Source: Streptomyces sp. NBC_01463 (GTDB lineage: Bacteria; Actinomycetota; Actinomycetes; Streptomycetales; Streptomycetaceae). Taken from it: a DNA stretch of 64,000 nucleotides. Under the pieces are notes generated by a model. The model was given only the letters and a program-made list of their open reading frames with translations. It did no database searches and was not told where the DNA came from. Below, one piece after another: positions 46,951-55,186 of the stretch (within the stretch, counting starts at the first letter, position 1; every line of letters starts with the position of its first letter). The translations under genes and the position numbers were made by a program. The stretch covers positions 682,001-746,000 of the forward strand of contig CP109468.1 of assembly GCA_036227345.1 (NCBI GenBank), read 5' to 3'.

Positions 46951-48615
46951 GTGCACATTCTGCTTGTCGCGAGCGGATTCAACAGTCTCACCCAACGTGT
47001 TCAGGCCGAGCTGAGGGACCACGGGCACTCCGTCGCCGTGCAGCTCGCGCACGGGGACGACGCTGTCCGGGAGGCCGTGCGCCGGGAGTGCCCGGCCCTT
47101 GTCGTGGCCCCGTACCTCAAGACGGCGCTGCCGAGGGACGTGTGGTCGGCTCACACCTGTCTCATCGTCCATCCCGGGCCGGTCGGCGACCGGGGGCCCT
47201 CCTCCCTCGACTGGGCCGTCACCGACGGCGAGAGCAATTGGGGCGTGACCGTCCTGCAGGCCAATGCGGAGATGGATGCGGGCGACGTCTGGGCGACCGT
47301 TTCCTGCTCGCTGCCCCCGGTGGGCAAGAGCGACCTGTACCGCAACGAGGTCTCGGACGCCGCCGTGGAGGCGGTGCTCCTGGCGGTCGGGCGCTTCGCG
47401 TCCGGAACGTACGCCCCGGCTCCACAGCCCTCCGGCCCCGGCGAGGGCTGCCGCCCCCTGATGCGCCAGGCCTCGCGCCGCATCGACTGGCGGTCGGACT
47501 CCACCGCGACGGTGGTCCGCAAGCTCAGGGCGGCGGACTCCCAGCCGGGCGTCCTCGACGAACTGCTCGGCGGCGAGTGGTTCCTGCACGGCGGGCATCC
47601 CGAGCCGCGGCTGAGCGGACAGCCGGGGGAACTGCTGGCCACCCGGGACGGCGCGGTCTGCCGGGCGACCACCGACGGCGCGGTGTGGATCCCCGAGCTG
47701 CGGGCCCGGCGTGCGCCGGGCGGTCCTGTCACCTTCAAGCTCCCCGCGACTTCTGCGCTGGCCGGGCGGCTGTCCGGCGTGCCGGAGCTGCCGGCTCCGC
47801 TGCACAGGACGGGGCACGAGGACGTCTGGTCCGAGATCGGCTACCGGGAGGAGGCCGGGACCGGCTTCCTGTCGTTCTCGTTCCGCGGGGGCGCGATGAG
47901 CACGGAGCAGTGCCGACGCCTGCTGCGCGCCTACCGGTTCGCCTGCTCCCGGCCCACCTCGGTGCTGGTCGTCGGCGGTGGCCGGGACTTCTTCTCCAAC
48001 GGCATCCACCTCAACGTGATCGAGGCGTCGTCCGATCCCGGAGCCGAGTCCTGGGCCAACATCAACGCCATGGACGACCTGGTGGAGGCCGTTCTGACCA
48101 CCACGGACCGGCTCGTCGTCTCCGCCCTGTCCGGAAATGCCGCGGCGGGCGGCGTGATGCTGGCGCTGGCCGCCGACGAGGTGTGGTGCAGGGCGGGCGC
48201 GGTACTCAATCCGCACTACCGGCTCATGGGGCTGTACGGGTCGGAGTACTGGACGTACTCGCTGCCGCGGCGCGTGGGGGCGGCGGCAGCCGACCGGCTC
48301 ATGCGGGAGGCTCTGCCGGTCAGCTCCGCGGCGGCCTGCCGGCTCGGGCTGATCGACAGGGTGATCGCGTGCGACCCTCAGTCGTTCGACTCCGAGGTCG
48401 GGGCCCTAGCCTCGCACCTGGCCGCGCTGCCCGCGACGCAGTCCCGTATCAACGCGAAGAAGGCGGAGCGGGACCGGGTCGATCCGGCTCCGTACCGCGA
48501 GGCCGAACTCGTGCGCATGCACCGCATCTTCATGGACCCGGACCATGAGTATCACCGGCTGCGCCGGGCCTTCGTACTCAAGGAACGCCTGGCGCCCGGC
48601 ACCGCTGTTCGGTAG
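46951..48615 (+). CDS. hypX: HypX, formyl-tetrahydrofolate-dependent CO-forming hydrogenase maturation protein
   Basis: 554 residues from GTG 46951 (GGGAG 6 nt upstream). N-terminal half is formyltransferase-like: VHILLVASGFNSLTQRV and HPGPVGDRGPSSLDWAV near residues 74-90. C-terminal half (from about 305) is a crotonase fold: DFFSNGIHLNVIE, WANINAMDDLVEAV and SGNAAAGGVMLALAADEVW. HypX in Ralstonia and Aquifex takes the formyl group of 10-formyl-THF and releases CO for the NiFe active site under aerobic conditions. Its presence fits an O2-exposed hydrogenase. Convergent with hypB. Confidence 0.92.
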   Translation: MHILLVASGFNSLTQRVQAELRDHGHSVAVQLAHGDDAVREAVRRECPALVVAPYLKTALPRDVWSAHTCLIVHPGPVGDRGPSSLDWAVTDGESNWGVTVLQANAEMDAGDVWATVSCSLPPVGKSDLYRNEVSDAAVEAVLLAVGRFASGTYAPAPQPSGPGEGCRPLMRQASRRIDWRSDSTATVVRKLRAADSQPGVLDELLGGEWFLHGGHPEPRLSGQPGELLATRDGAVCRATTDGAVWIPELRARRAPGGPVTFKLPATSALAGRLSGVPELPAPLHRTGHEDVWSEIGYREEAGTGFLSFSFRGGAMSTEQCRRLLRAYRFACSRPTSVLVVGGGRDFFSNGIHLNVIEASSDPGAESWANINAMDDLVEAVLTTTDRLVVSALSGNAAAGGVMLALAADEVWCRAGAVLNPHYRLMGLYGSEYWTYSLPRRVGAAAADRLMREALPVSSAAACRLGLIDRVIACDPQSFDSEVGALASHLAALPATQSRINAKKAERDRVDPAPYREAELVRMHRIFMDPDHEYHRLRRAFVLKERLAPGTAVR

Positions 48616-48682
48616 TCCCCACGTTCCCCGCGTTCCCCGCGTTCTCGGGGGGCGTAGCGGCCTGGAGGCCGGCGGCGGGCAG

Positions 48683-49468
48683 CTAGCGCGCTTCCGCCAG
48701 CCAGTCGTACCACTGGGCCAGGCCCTCGCCGGTGGTCGCGGAGAGCGTCAGCACCCGTACGTCCGGGTTCACCGAGCGCGCGTGCCTGGTGCACTGTTCG
48801 ACGTCGAAGTCGACGTACGGCAGCAGATCGGCCTTGTTGATCAGGATCAGATCGGCGGCGGCGAACATGTACGGGTACTTCAGCGGTTTGTCCGTGCCCT
48901 CGGTGACCGAGATGATCACGACCTTGGCGCTCTCCCCCAGGTCGAACATCGCCGGGCACACCAGGTTCCCGACGTTCTCGACCATGAGAAGTGCGCCCTC
49001 GGCCGGGGAGAGCGCCGTGAGCGCGTCCCGCATCATCTCCGCGTCGAGGTGGCACCCGGCACCGGTGTTCACCTGGACGACGGGACAGCCGGTGCGCCTG
49101 ATGCGTTCGGCGTCGAGTCCGGTCTCCTGGTCGCCCTCGATGACGGCCACCGGCCGCCGGCCGGCGAGGTCGGTGAGGGTGCGCTCCAGCAGGGTGGTCT
49201 TGCCGGCTCCGGGCGAGCTCATCATGTTCACGGCCACGATGCCGCGGCTGGTCATCAGGGCGCGGTTACGCTCGGCGACGAGGTCGTTCTTGGCGAGGAC
49301 CTTCTGCTCGACGGTGATCGTCTCACCGCTGCCGTTCGGGTGCCGGCGCTCGGGCGGATGAGGGTGTTCGTGGGGATGCGGATGCCCGTGATCAGGTGCA
49401 TCATCCTCGCGCAGCATCACGATCCTGGTCCCGCCGGACTCCTCGGAACAGCCGCAGGTACCGCACAT
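48683..49468 (-). CDS. hypB: HypB, nickel-inserting GTPase
   Basis: 261 residues. N-terminal high-affinity Ni site MCGTCGCSEE (CxxCxC), a His/Pro-rich stretch (about 27-45) for Ni storage, then the GTPase: P-loop SSPGAGKTTLL, VIEGDQETGLDAERI, CHLDAEMM, ENVGNLVCPA and NKADLLPY. Delivers Ni to the large subunit with HypA. On the minus strand, separated by 3 nt from hypA and convergent with hypX. Confidence 0.96.
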   Translation of the reverse strand: MCGTCGCSEESGGTRIVMLREDDAPDHGHPHPHEHPHPPERRHPNGSGETITVEQKVLAKNDLVAERNRALMTSRGIVAVNMMSSPGAGKTTLLERTLTDLAGRRPVAVIEGDQETGLDAERIRRTGCPVVQVNTGAGCHLDAEMMRDALTALSPAEGALLMVENVGNLVCPAMFDLGESAKVVIISVTEGTDKPLKYPYMFAAADLILINKADLLPYVDFDVEQCTRHARSVNPDVRVLTLSATTGEGLAQWYDWLAEAR

Positions 49469-49471
49469 GGG

Positions 49472-49801
49472 TCAGCCCACCTTCATGGAAACGATCTGCA
49501 GTTCCTGTCCCGATGTGATCTCCACATCCGCGCTGCCGCAGGGACACAGCAGAATTGAGTCGGTCAGGGCGAATTCGCCGGCACAGGTGCGGCAGCGGCC
49601 GGCGCCGGCTTTCCGGTCGATCTCCAACTCCGCCCCCTCGGCCGCCGTCCCCTCCGTGATCAGGCCGAAGCAGAACCGCATCGAGTCCGGCACCACGGCG
49701 GTGAGCGCTCCGACACGGACCCGGACCGAGAGGACCGGACGCCCCTCGGCGCGTTCGCACACCGCGTCGACGACGCTCTGCGTGATGGCCAGCTCGTGCA
49801 C
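49472..49801 (-). CDS. hypA: HypA, nickel metallochaperone
   Basis: 109 residues from GTG 49801 (GGAAGGA upstream). Ni-binding HELAITQSV at the N-terminus (His2), and the Zn site CRTC...CPCG. Works with HypB in Ni insertion. Divergent from the hydrogenase structural genes across 258 bp. A far longer in-frame ORF extends antisense to the small-subunit gene and is not real. Confidence 0.95.
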   Translation of the reverse strand: MHELAITQSVVDAVCERAEGRPVLSVRVRVGALTAVVPDSMRFCFGLITEGTAAEGAELEIDRKAGAGRCRTCAGEFALTDSILLCPCGSADVEITSGQELQIVSMKVG

Positions 49802-50059
49802 CGGTGCCTCGTCCTTCCGCGGGTGGCTCCGACCGTAGGGCCACGACGGGGCTGTGAGGCCGTCCGACCGGACCGGCCCAGGCCGGATCACCCGAGCGGA
49901 CCACCACGTGCCGTCATTCGGCTCCCGTACGTGAGCCGGAGCGGCGAGTTCGCCGTGTTGCCGAAGCACTCGAATCGGGGCGTGATGGTAGCAATGTGCG
50001 CATACCCATCCGTGGGGGCCGATGGCCGGTTGGCCGTCATCCTGAAAGGCGGCACTGCC
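49802..50059. promoter_or_regulatory. Divergent promoter region of hypA and the hydrogenase structural genes
   Basis: 258 bp with no gene. AAAGGCGG precedes the small-subunit ATG. No convincing operator could be fixed by eye. It should hold the promoters that set high-affinity hydrogenase expression. Confidence 0.5.
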
Positions 50060-51115
50060 ATGCCGACAGAGGAAGCGGTAAAGGCGGAGGACACACTGAT
50101 CCACGTGCTGTGGATCAACGCGGGACTGAGCTGTGACGGCGATTCCGTCTCCCTGACCGCCGCCACTCAGCCAAGCATCGAGGAGATCGCACTCGGTGCC
50201 CTTCCCGGCCTTCCGCAGGTAGCCGTCCACTGGCCGCTCATCGATTTCGAGTGCGGACCCACCGGCGGCGCCGACGACTTCCTCGAATGGTTCTTCAAGG
50301 CCGACCGCGGAGAGCTGGAACCGTTCGTCCTGGTGGTCGAGGGATCCATTCCCAACGAGCAGTTGCACGACGAGGGGTACTGGAGCGGATTCGGCAGCGA
50401 TCCGGCCACCGGACAGCCGATCACCACGAGTGAGTGGCTCGACCGGCTGGCCCCGAAGGCCACGGCGATCGTCGCGGTCGGCACCTGTGCGACCTACGGC
50501 GGCATCCACGCCATGGCGGGCAACCCGACCGGCGCGATGGGGGTCCCCGACTATCTGGGCTGGGACTGGAAGTCCAAGGCCGGCATTCCGATCGTGTGCG
50601 TGCCGGGATGCCCGATCCAGCCGGACAACCTGTCGGAGACCCTCACCTACCTGCTGTACATGGCCACCGACCAGGCGCCGATGATCCCGCTCGACGACGC
50701 GCTGCGGCCGACCTGGTTGTTCGGGTCGACCGTCCACGAGGGCTGCGACCGGGCCGGGTACTACGAGCAGGCCGACTTCGCGACGGAGTACGGGTCGCCG
50801 AAGTGCATCGTCAAGCTGGGCTGCTGGGGTCCCACGGTCAAGTGCAACGTGCCCAAGCGGGGCTGGATGAACGGCATCGGCGGCTGCCCCAACGTCGGCG
50901 GCATCTGCATCGGCTGCACCATGCCGGGGTTCCCGGACAAGTTCATGCCGTTCATGGACGAACCTCCCGGCGGGAAGCTCTCGACCAACGCGGTCGGGCT
51001 GTACGGGTCGACGATGCGGCGCCTGCGCCACATCACCACCCACACCCTGGACCGCGAACCGAAGTGGCGTAAGCCCGGCAAGGAACTCAGGACCGGCGCC
51101 ACACGCACCTGGTAA
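50060..51115 (+). CDS. hhyS: Group 1h high-affinity [NiFe]-hydrogenase small subunit
   Basis: 351 residues from ATG 50060, with no Tat signal, as in group 1h (formerly group 5). The first cluster motif reads GLSCDGDSV (Cys25, Asp28): Asp stands where most hydrogenases have the second Cys, the feature known from the Ralstonia actinobacterial-type enzyme (3Cys/1Asp proximal [4Fe-4S]). Further ligands: VGTCATYGG, VPGCPIQPDN, VHEGCDRAGYY, PKCIVKLGC, VKCNVPKRGW, GGCPNVGGICIGC. Carries electrons from the NiFe site to the partner. The enzyme oxidises trace, even atmospheric, H2. Confidence 0.96.
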   Translation: MPTEEAVKAEDTLIHVLWINAGLSCDGDSVSLTAATQPSIEEIALGALPGLPQVAVHWPLIDFECGPTGGADDFLEWFFKADRGELEPFVLVVEGSIPNEQLHDEGYWSGFGSDPATGQPITTSEWLDRLAPKATAIVAVGTCATYGGIHAMAGNPTGAMGVPDYLGWDWKSKAGIPIVCVPGCPIQPDNLSETLTYLLYMATDQAPMIPLDDALRPTWLFGSTVHEGCDRAGYYEQADFATEYGSPKCIVKLGCWGPTVKCNVPKRGWMNGIGGCPNVGGICIGCTMPGFPDKFMPFMDEPPGGKLSTNAVGLYGSTMRRLRHITTHTLDREPKWRKPGKELRTGATRTW

Positions 51116-51160
51116 CCGACCGCGTATTCACCGCAACGGACAGAAAGATGAGGCGGCGCA

Positions 51161-52954
51161 ATGACCGCGACGCAGCACAAGGGTGCCGGAGGGGGCCGGG
51201 GCAAGAACGACCTGGTCGAAATGGCGTGGGATCCCATCACCCGGATCGTCGGCAGCCTGGGCATCTACACGAAGATCGACTTCAAGCAGAAAGTGGTCGC
51301 GGAGTGCCACAGCACCAGCTCCATCTTCCGCGGCTATTCGGTCTTCATGAAGGGCAAGGACCCGCGGGACGCGCACTTCATCACGAGCCGCATCTGCGGA
51401 ATCTGCGGTGACAACCACGCCACGTGTTCCTGTTACGCGCAGAACATGGCGTACGGGGTGAAGCCGCCTCACCTCGGCGAATGGATCGTGAACCTCGGCG
51501 AGGCCGCGGAGTACATGTTCGACCACAACATCTTCCAGGAGAACCTGGTCGGGGTCGACTACTGCGAGAAGATGGTCGCGGAGACCAACCCCGGGGTGCT
51601 GGAGCAGGCCAACCGCACCCCCTCCCCGCACGCCGACGCGCACGGGTACAAGACCATCGGCGACATCATGCGGTCGCTGAACCCGTTCACCGGCGAGTTC
51701 TACCGCGAGGCGCTCCAGGTCAGCCGGATGACCCGGGAGATGTTCTGCCTGATGGAGGGGCGGCACGTCCACCCCTCCACGCTCTATCCGGGCGGCGTCG
51801 GAACCGTGGCGACCATCCAGCTGATGACGGACTACATCACCCGGCTCCAGCGGTACGTCGAGTTCATGAAGAAGGTCGTGCCGATGCACGACGACCTCTT
51901 CGACTTCTTCTACGAGGCCCTGCCCGGGTACGAGCAGGTCGGCAACCGGCGCATCCTGCTGGGCTGCTGGGGCTCCTTCCAGGACCCGGAGCACTGCAAC
52001 TTCGAGTACAAGGACATGACCGACTGGGGCCGGAAGATGTACGTCACCCCCGGTGTCGTCGTCGACGGGAAGCTGGTCACCACCGACCTGGTGAAGATCA
52101 ACCTCGGCATCCGGATCCTGCTCGGTTCGTCGTACTACAACGACTGGGACGAGCAGGAGACCTTCGTCTCCCACGACCCGCTCGGCAATCCGGTCGACCG
52201 GCGCCACCCGTGGAACCAGCACACCAACCCGCAGCCGCAGAAGCGGGACCTCGACGACAAGTACAGCTGGGTCATGTCGCCGCGGTGGTTCGACGGCAAG
52301 GACTACCTGGCGCTGGACACCGGCGGCGGGCCGCTCGCCCGGCTGTGGACCACCGCGCTGGCCGGTCTGGTCGACATCGGCTACATCCAGGCGACCGGCC
52401 ACAGCGTCAAGATCAACCTCCCCAAGACCGCGCTCAAGGGCCCGGTGGAGCTGGAGTGGCACGTCCCGAAGTGGAGCAACACCATCGAGCGCAACCGGGC
52501 GCGCAGCTACTTCCAGGCGTACGCCGCCGCCTGCGCGCTGCACTTCGCGGAGAAGGCGCTCGCGGAGATCAGGTCGGGGAACACCAAGACCTGGGAGAAG
52601 TTCGAGGTGCCCGAGGAGGGTGTCGGCTGCGGCTTCACCGAGGCGGTCCGAGGTGTCCTCTCGCACCACATGGTGATCCGGGACGGGAAGATCGCCAACT
52701 ACCACCCGTACCCGCCGACTCCGTGGAACGCGAGCCCGCGCGACACCTACGGCACGCCTGGCCCCTACGAGGACGCCGTGCAGGGTCAGCCGATCTTCGA
52801 GGAGAACGACCGGGAGAACTTCAAGGGCATCGACATCATGCGCACGGTGCGCAGCTTCGACCCCTGTCTGCCCTGCGGCGTGCACATGTACCTCGGCGAG
52901 GGCAAGAAGCTGGAACTCCTGCACTCCCCCACCCAGTCAGCGGGCAGTGAGTGA
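51161..52954 (+). CDS. hhyL: Group 1h high-affinity [NiFe]-hydrogenase large subunit
   Basis: 597 residues. L1 motif RICGICGDNHATCSC (Cys79, Cys82) and L2 motif DPCLPCGVHM (Cys569, Cys572, His575) bind the Ni-Fe(CN)2CO centre. DPITRIVGSLG at the N-terminus and the extended central insert match group 1h. A 22-residue tail after His575 should be cut by the protease encoded at 57026-57556 once Ni is inserted. Starts 45 nt after the small-subunit stop and overlaps the next gene. Confidence 0.97.
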   Translation: MTATQHKGAGGGRGKNDLVEMAWDPITRIVGSLGIYTKIDFKQKVVAECHSTSSIFRGYSVFMKGKDPRDAHFITSRICGICGDNHATCSCYAQNMAYGVKPPHLGEWIVNLGEAAEYMFDHNIFQENLVGVDYCEKMVAETNPGVLEQANRTPSPHADAHGYKTIGDIMRSLNPFTGEFYREALQVSRMTREMFCLMEGRHVHPSTLYPGGVGTVATIQLMTDYITRLQRYVEFMKKVVPMHDDLFDFFYEALPGYEQVGNRRILLGCWGSFQDPEHCNFEYKDMTDWGRKMYVTPGVVVDGKLVTTDLVKINLGIRILLGSSYYNDWDEQETFVSHDPLGNPVDRRHPWNQHTNPQPQKRDLDDKYSWVMSPRWFDGKDYLALDTGGGPLARLWTTALAGLVDIGYIQATGHSVKINLPKTALKGPVELEWHVPKWSNTIERNRARSYFQAYAAACALHFAEKALAEIRSGNTKTWEKFEVPEEGVGCGFTEAVRGVLSHHMVIRDGKIANYHPYPPTPWNASPRDTYGTPGPYEDAVQGQPIFEENDRENFKGIDIMRTVRSFDPCLPCGVHMYLGEGKKLELLHSPTQSAGSE

Positions 52955-53898
52955 TGGCGCAGGAGGAATCCCCGGCGGCGCCCGACTGGCGGACGACCGG
53001 TGACCGCATCGACACCCTGATCGCCGCCAGCGGTTCCGGCGGCGCGGTCGCGCGCGAGCGCAGCGAGGAACTGGTCCGGCTCGTCGCCGACTTCTACGGT
53101 GCCGGGCTGGAACGTCTGCTCGACCTCATGCACGAGCAGGGGCGGCTGGACGACGAGGTCCTGGCCGCGCTGGCCGGTGACGACCTGGTGGCCAGTGTCC
53201 TGCTGGTGCACGGGCTGCACCCGTACGGTGTGGAGACCCGGGTCGAGCAGGCGCTGGAGAGTGTGCGGCCCTATCTGGGGTCGCACGGCGGTGACGTGGA
53301 GCTGCTCGCCGTCACCGACGAGGGTGCCGTCCGGCTGCGGCTGCTGGGCAGTTGTGACGGCTGTCCGTCGTCCTCGGTCACGCTCAAGCTGGCCGTGCAG
53401 GGTGCGGTGGAGGCGGCGGCTCCGGAGATCACCTCGATCGAGGTCGAGACGGCGGCCGACGAGGAGGCCGGGGCGTCGGGTCCGCTGGTGCCGGTGGACT
53501 CGCTGTTCGCGCGGCTGCACACGGAGACCGGGACGGCCGGCGACGACGGCGCGTCCTGGGAGCCCGTCCCGGAGCTGGCGGAGCTGCAGACCGGCGACGT
53601 GGCCCGGGTCGAGGTCGGCAGGGTGCCGGTGGTGGCCTGCCGGGTGGGCTCGGAGCTGTTCGCCTTCGAGGACCGGTGCGCCCGCTGCGAGCGGCCGTTC
53701 GAGGGTGCCACGCTGGCGCGAAGGCTGGGCGGCGGGTCCGGGGACGCGGTCCTGCGGTGCGCCGGATGCAGGGCGCACTACGACGTCAAGCGGGCCGGGG
53801 TCTGCCTCGACGGGGACGGTGTGCACCTGGCGCCGCTCCCGCTCCTCTCGGACGCTGGATCCGTCTCCGTCTCGGTGCCCGCGGCGGTGGCACCGTGA
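52954..53898 (+). CDS. NifU-like plus Rieske-like iron-sulfur protein, probable electron partner (HhyE-like)
   Basis: 314 residues. Middle part (about 95-165) is the NifU C-terminal domain: YLGSHGGDVELL and GSCDGCPSS (Cys134, Cys137). C-terminal part (about 205-300) has the Rieske-type fold pattern (VPVVACRVGSELFAFEDRC), but the CxH...CxxH ligands are replaced by CARC (242, 245) and CAGC (269, 272), an all-Cys set. Start ATG 52954 shares its A with the large-subunit stop. Likely an electron carrier or Fe-S assembly factor for the hydrogenase, comparable to HhyE of mycobacteria as I recall it. Confidence 0.9.
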   Translation: MAQEESPAAPDWRTTGDRIDTLIAASGSGGAVARERSEELVRLVADFYGAGLERLLDLMHEQGRLDDEVLAALAGDDLVASVLLVHGLHPYGVETRVEQALESVRPYLGSHGGDVELLAVTDEGAVRLRLLGSCDGCPSSSVTLKLAVQGAVEAAAPEITSIEVETAADEEAGASGPLVPVDSLFARLHTETGTAGDDGASWEPVPELAELQTGDVARVEVGRVPVVACRVGSELFAFEDRCARCERPFEGATLARRLGGGSGDAVLRCAGCRAHYDVKRAGVCLDGDGVHLAPLPLLSDAGSVSVSVPAAVAP

Positions 53899-54548
53899 TC
53901 CCGGCCGGCCGGTCCGCTTCCCCTGCGTCCACCCTCCTGCGCCTCACCCGTGACCGGCCGGTCGCGGCCGCCGGTGAACGCTGCGAGATGTGCGCGGAGC
54001 CGATCGGCGAGAGCCACCCCCATGTGGTGAACCTCGACAGCCGCGCCCTGATGTGCGGCTGCCGGGCCTGCTACCTGCTGTTCACCGACGAGGGGGCGCA
54101 GTTGCGCTACCGGGCGGTTCCCGAGCGCTATCTGCACTTCGCGGGTCTGACCGTGGACGGGCGTGCCTGGGACGAGCTGCAGATTCCCGTCGGGCTCGCC
54201 TTCCTGTTCCGCAACTCCGTGCAGGACCGCATGGTCGCGTTCTACCCGGGTCCTGCCGGGGCGACGGAGTCGGAACTGCCCCTGGAGGCATGGGAGACAG
54301 TCGTCGAGTCGAGCCCGGAGCTCGCCGTGCTGCGTCCCGACGTCGAGGCGCTGCTGATCCGCCGCACCGCGGAGAGCGGCGGCTCGTGCCATCTGGTGCC
54401 GATCGATGCCTGCTACGAACTGGTGGGTCAGCTGCGCACGCTGTGGCGCGGGTTCGACGGCGGCTCCGAGGCGCGCACCGCGATGGACGTCTTCTTCGCA
54501 CAGGTGGCGGACCGCAGCCGGCCCGCTCCGGAGATCGGGGCACCGTGA
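53895..54548 (+). CDS. Uncharacterised hydrogenase-operon protein (I recall DUF5947)
   Basis: 217 residues from GTG 53895, GTGA overlap with the NifU/Rieske gene. Near the N-terminus it carries GERCEMCAEPIGESHPHVV and MCGCRACYLLF, six Cys and two His in about 45 residues, suggesting a Zn or Fe-S site. The rest is mixed alpha/beta without recognised catalytic motifs. Conserved position in actinobacterial group 1h loci. Function unknown; a metal-binding assembly or electron-transfer factor is plausible. Confidence 0.85.
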   Translation: MIPAGRSASPASTLLRLTRDRPVAAAGERCEMCAEPIGESHPHVVNLDSRALMCGCRACYLLFTDEGAQLRYRAVPERYLHFAGLTVDGRAWDELQIPVGLAFLFRNSVQDRMVAFYPGPAGATESELPLEAWETVVESSPELAVLRPDVEALLIRRTAESGGSCHLVPIDACYELVGQLRTLWRGFDGGSEARTAMDVFFAQVADRSRPAPEIGAP

Positions 54549-55186
54549 GCAACTTCGCCTTCTCCGTGCTGGATGTGTTCGCCGAACCGTACGCGGCGGT
54601 GCCTCAGCTGACGGCACGGCTGCGGATCGAGGAGCTGACGGGCCAGCATGTCCACGCCGTCGCCCTGCACTGCCAGGTCCGCATCGAGCCTCAGCGCCGG
54701 CACTACGACGACGCCGAACAGAGCGGCCTGCAGGCACTTTTCGGTACCCGGGAGCGCTGGACGGACACTCTGAAGCCGTTCCAGTGGATGAGCTGCGACA
54801 CGACGGTTCAGGGGTTCAGCGGCTCGACCGAGGCCGACCTCGCCCTGCCGTGCACTTACGACTTCGACGTGGTCGGTTCCCGCTATCTGCACGCTCTCGG
54901 TGAGGGTTCGGTCCCCCTGGCCCTGATGTTCTCCGGCACGGTGTTCACCCGCGGCAGCAAGGGCTTCGGGGTCGAGCAGGTGCCGTGGGACTGCGAGGCC
55001 CGGTATCAGATGCCGGTCGAGGTGTGGCGGCACATGGTGGCGTCGCACTTCCCGAACACCGGCTGGATCAGGCTGGACCACGAGGTGCTGGCACGGTTCG
55101 CGGACTTCCGGGCCCGGCGCGGGCTGATCAGCTGGGACGAGACGGTGCAGGCCCTCCTGGCCGAGAGCGACGAGGTGGTCCTGTGA
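54545..55186 (+). CDS. Uncharacterised hydrogenase-operon protein (I recall DUF6084)
   Basis: 213 residues from GTG 54545 (GTGA overlap). No signal peptide or membrane span. Ile/Leu-rich start (FAFSVLDVFAEPYAAVPQLTARL), then FQWMSCDTTVQGFSG, CTYDFDVVGSRYLHAL and CEARYQMPVEVWRHM. Beta-rich by look. It recurs next to the DUF5947-type gene in Streptomyces hydrogenase operons to my memory. Not recognised functionally. Confidence 0.85.
   Translation: MSNFAFSVLDVFAEPYAAVPQLTARLRIEELTGQHVHAVALHCQVRIEPQRRHYDDAEQSGLQALFGTRERWTDTLKPFQWMSCDTTVQGFSGSTEADLALPCTYDFDVVGSRYLHALGEGSVPLALMFSGTVFTRGSKGFGVEQVPWDCEARYQMPVEVWRHMVASHFPNTGWIRLDHEVLARFADFRARRGLISWDETVQALLAESDEVVL

Noticed and set aside
48616..48650. 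Tandem CGTTCCCCG-like units between hypX and hypB
   Set aside because: Only about three short imperfect copies in a convergent intergenic gap; low-complexity GC sequence without further support, not a CRISPR or att site.
49472..51043. 523-residue HypA with long extension
   Set aside because: The extension is antisense to the small-subunit gene; HypA starts at GTG 49801 with a good ribosome-binding site.
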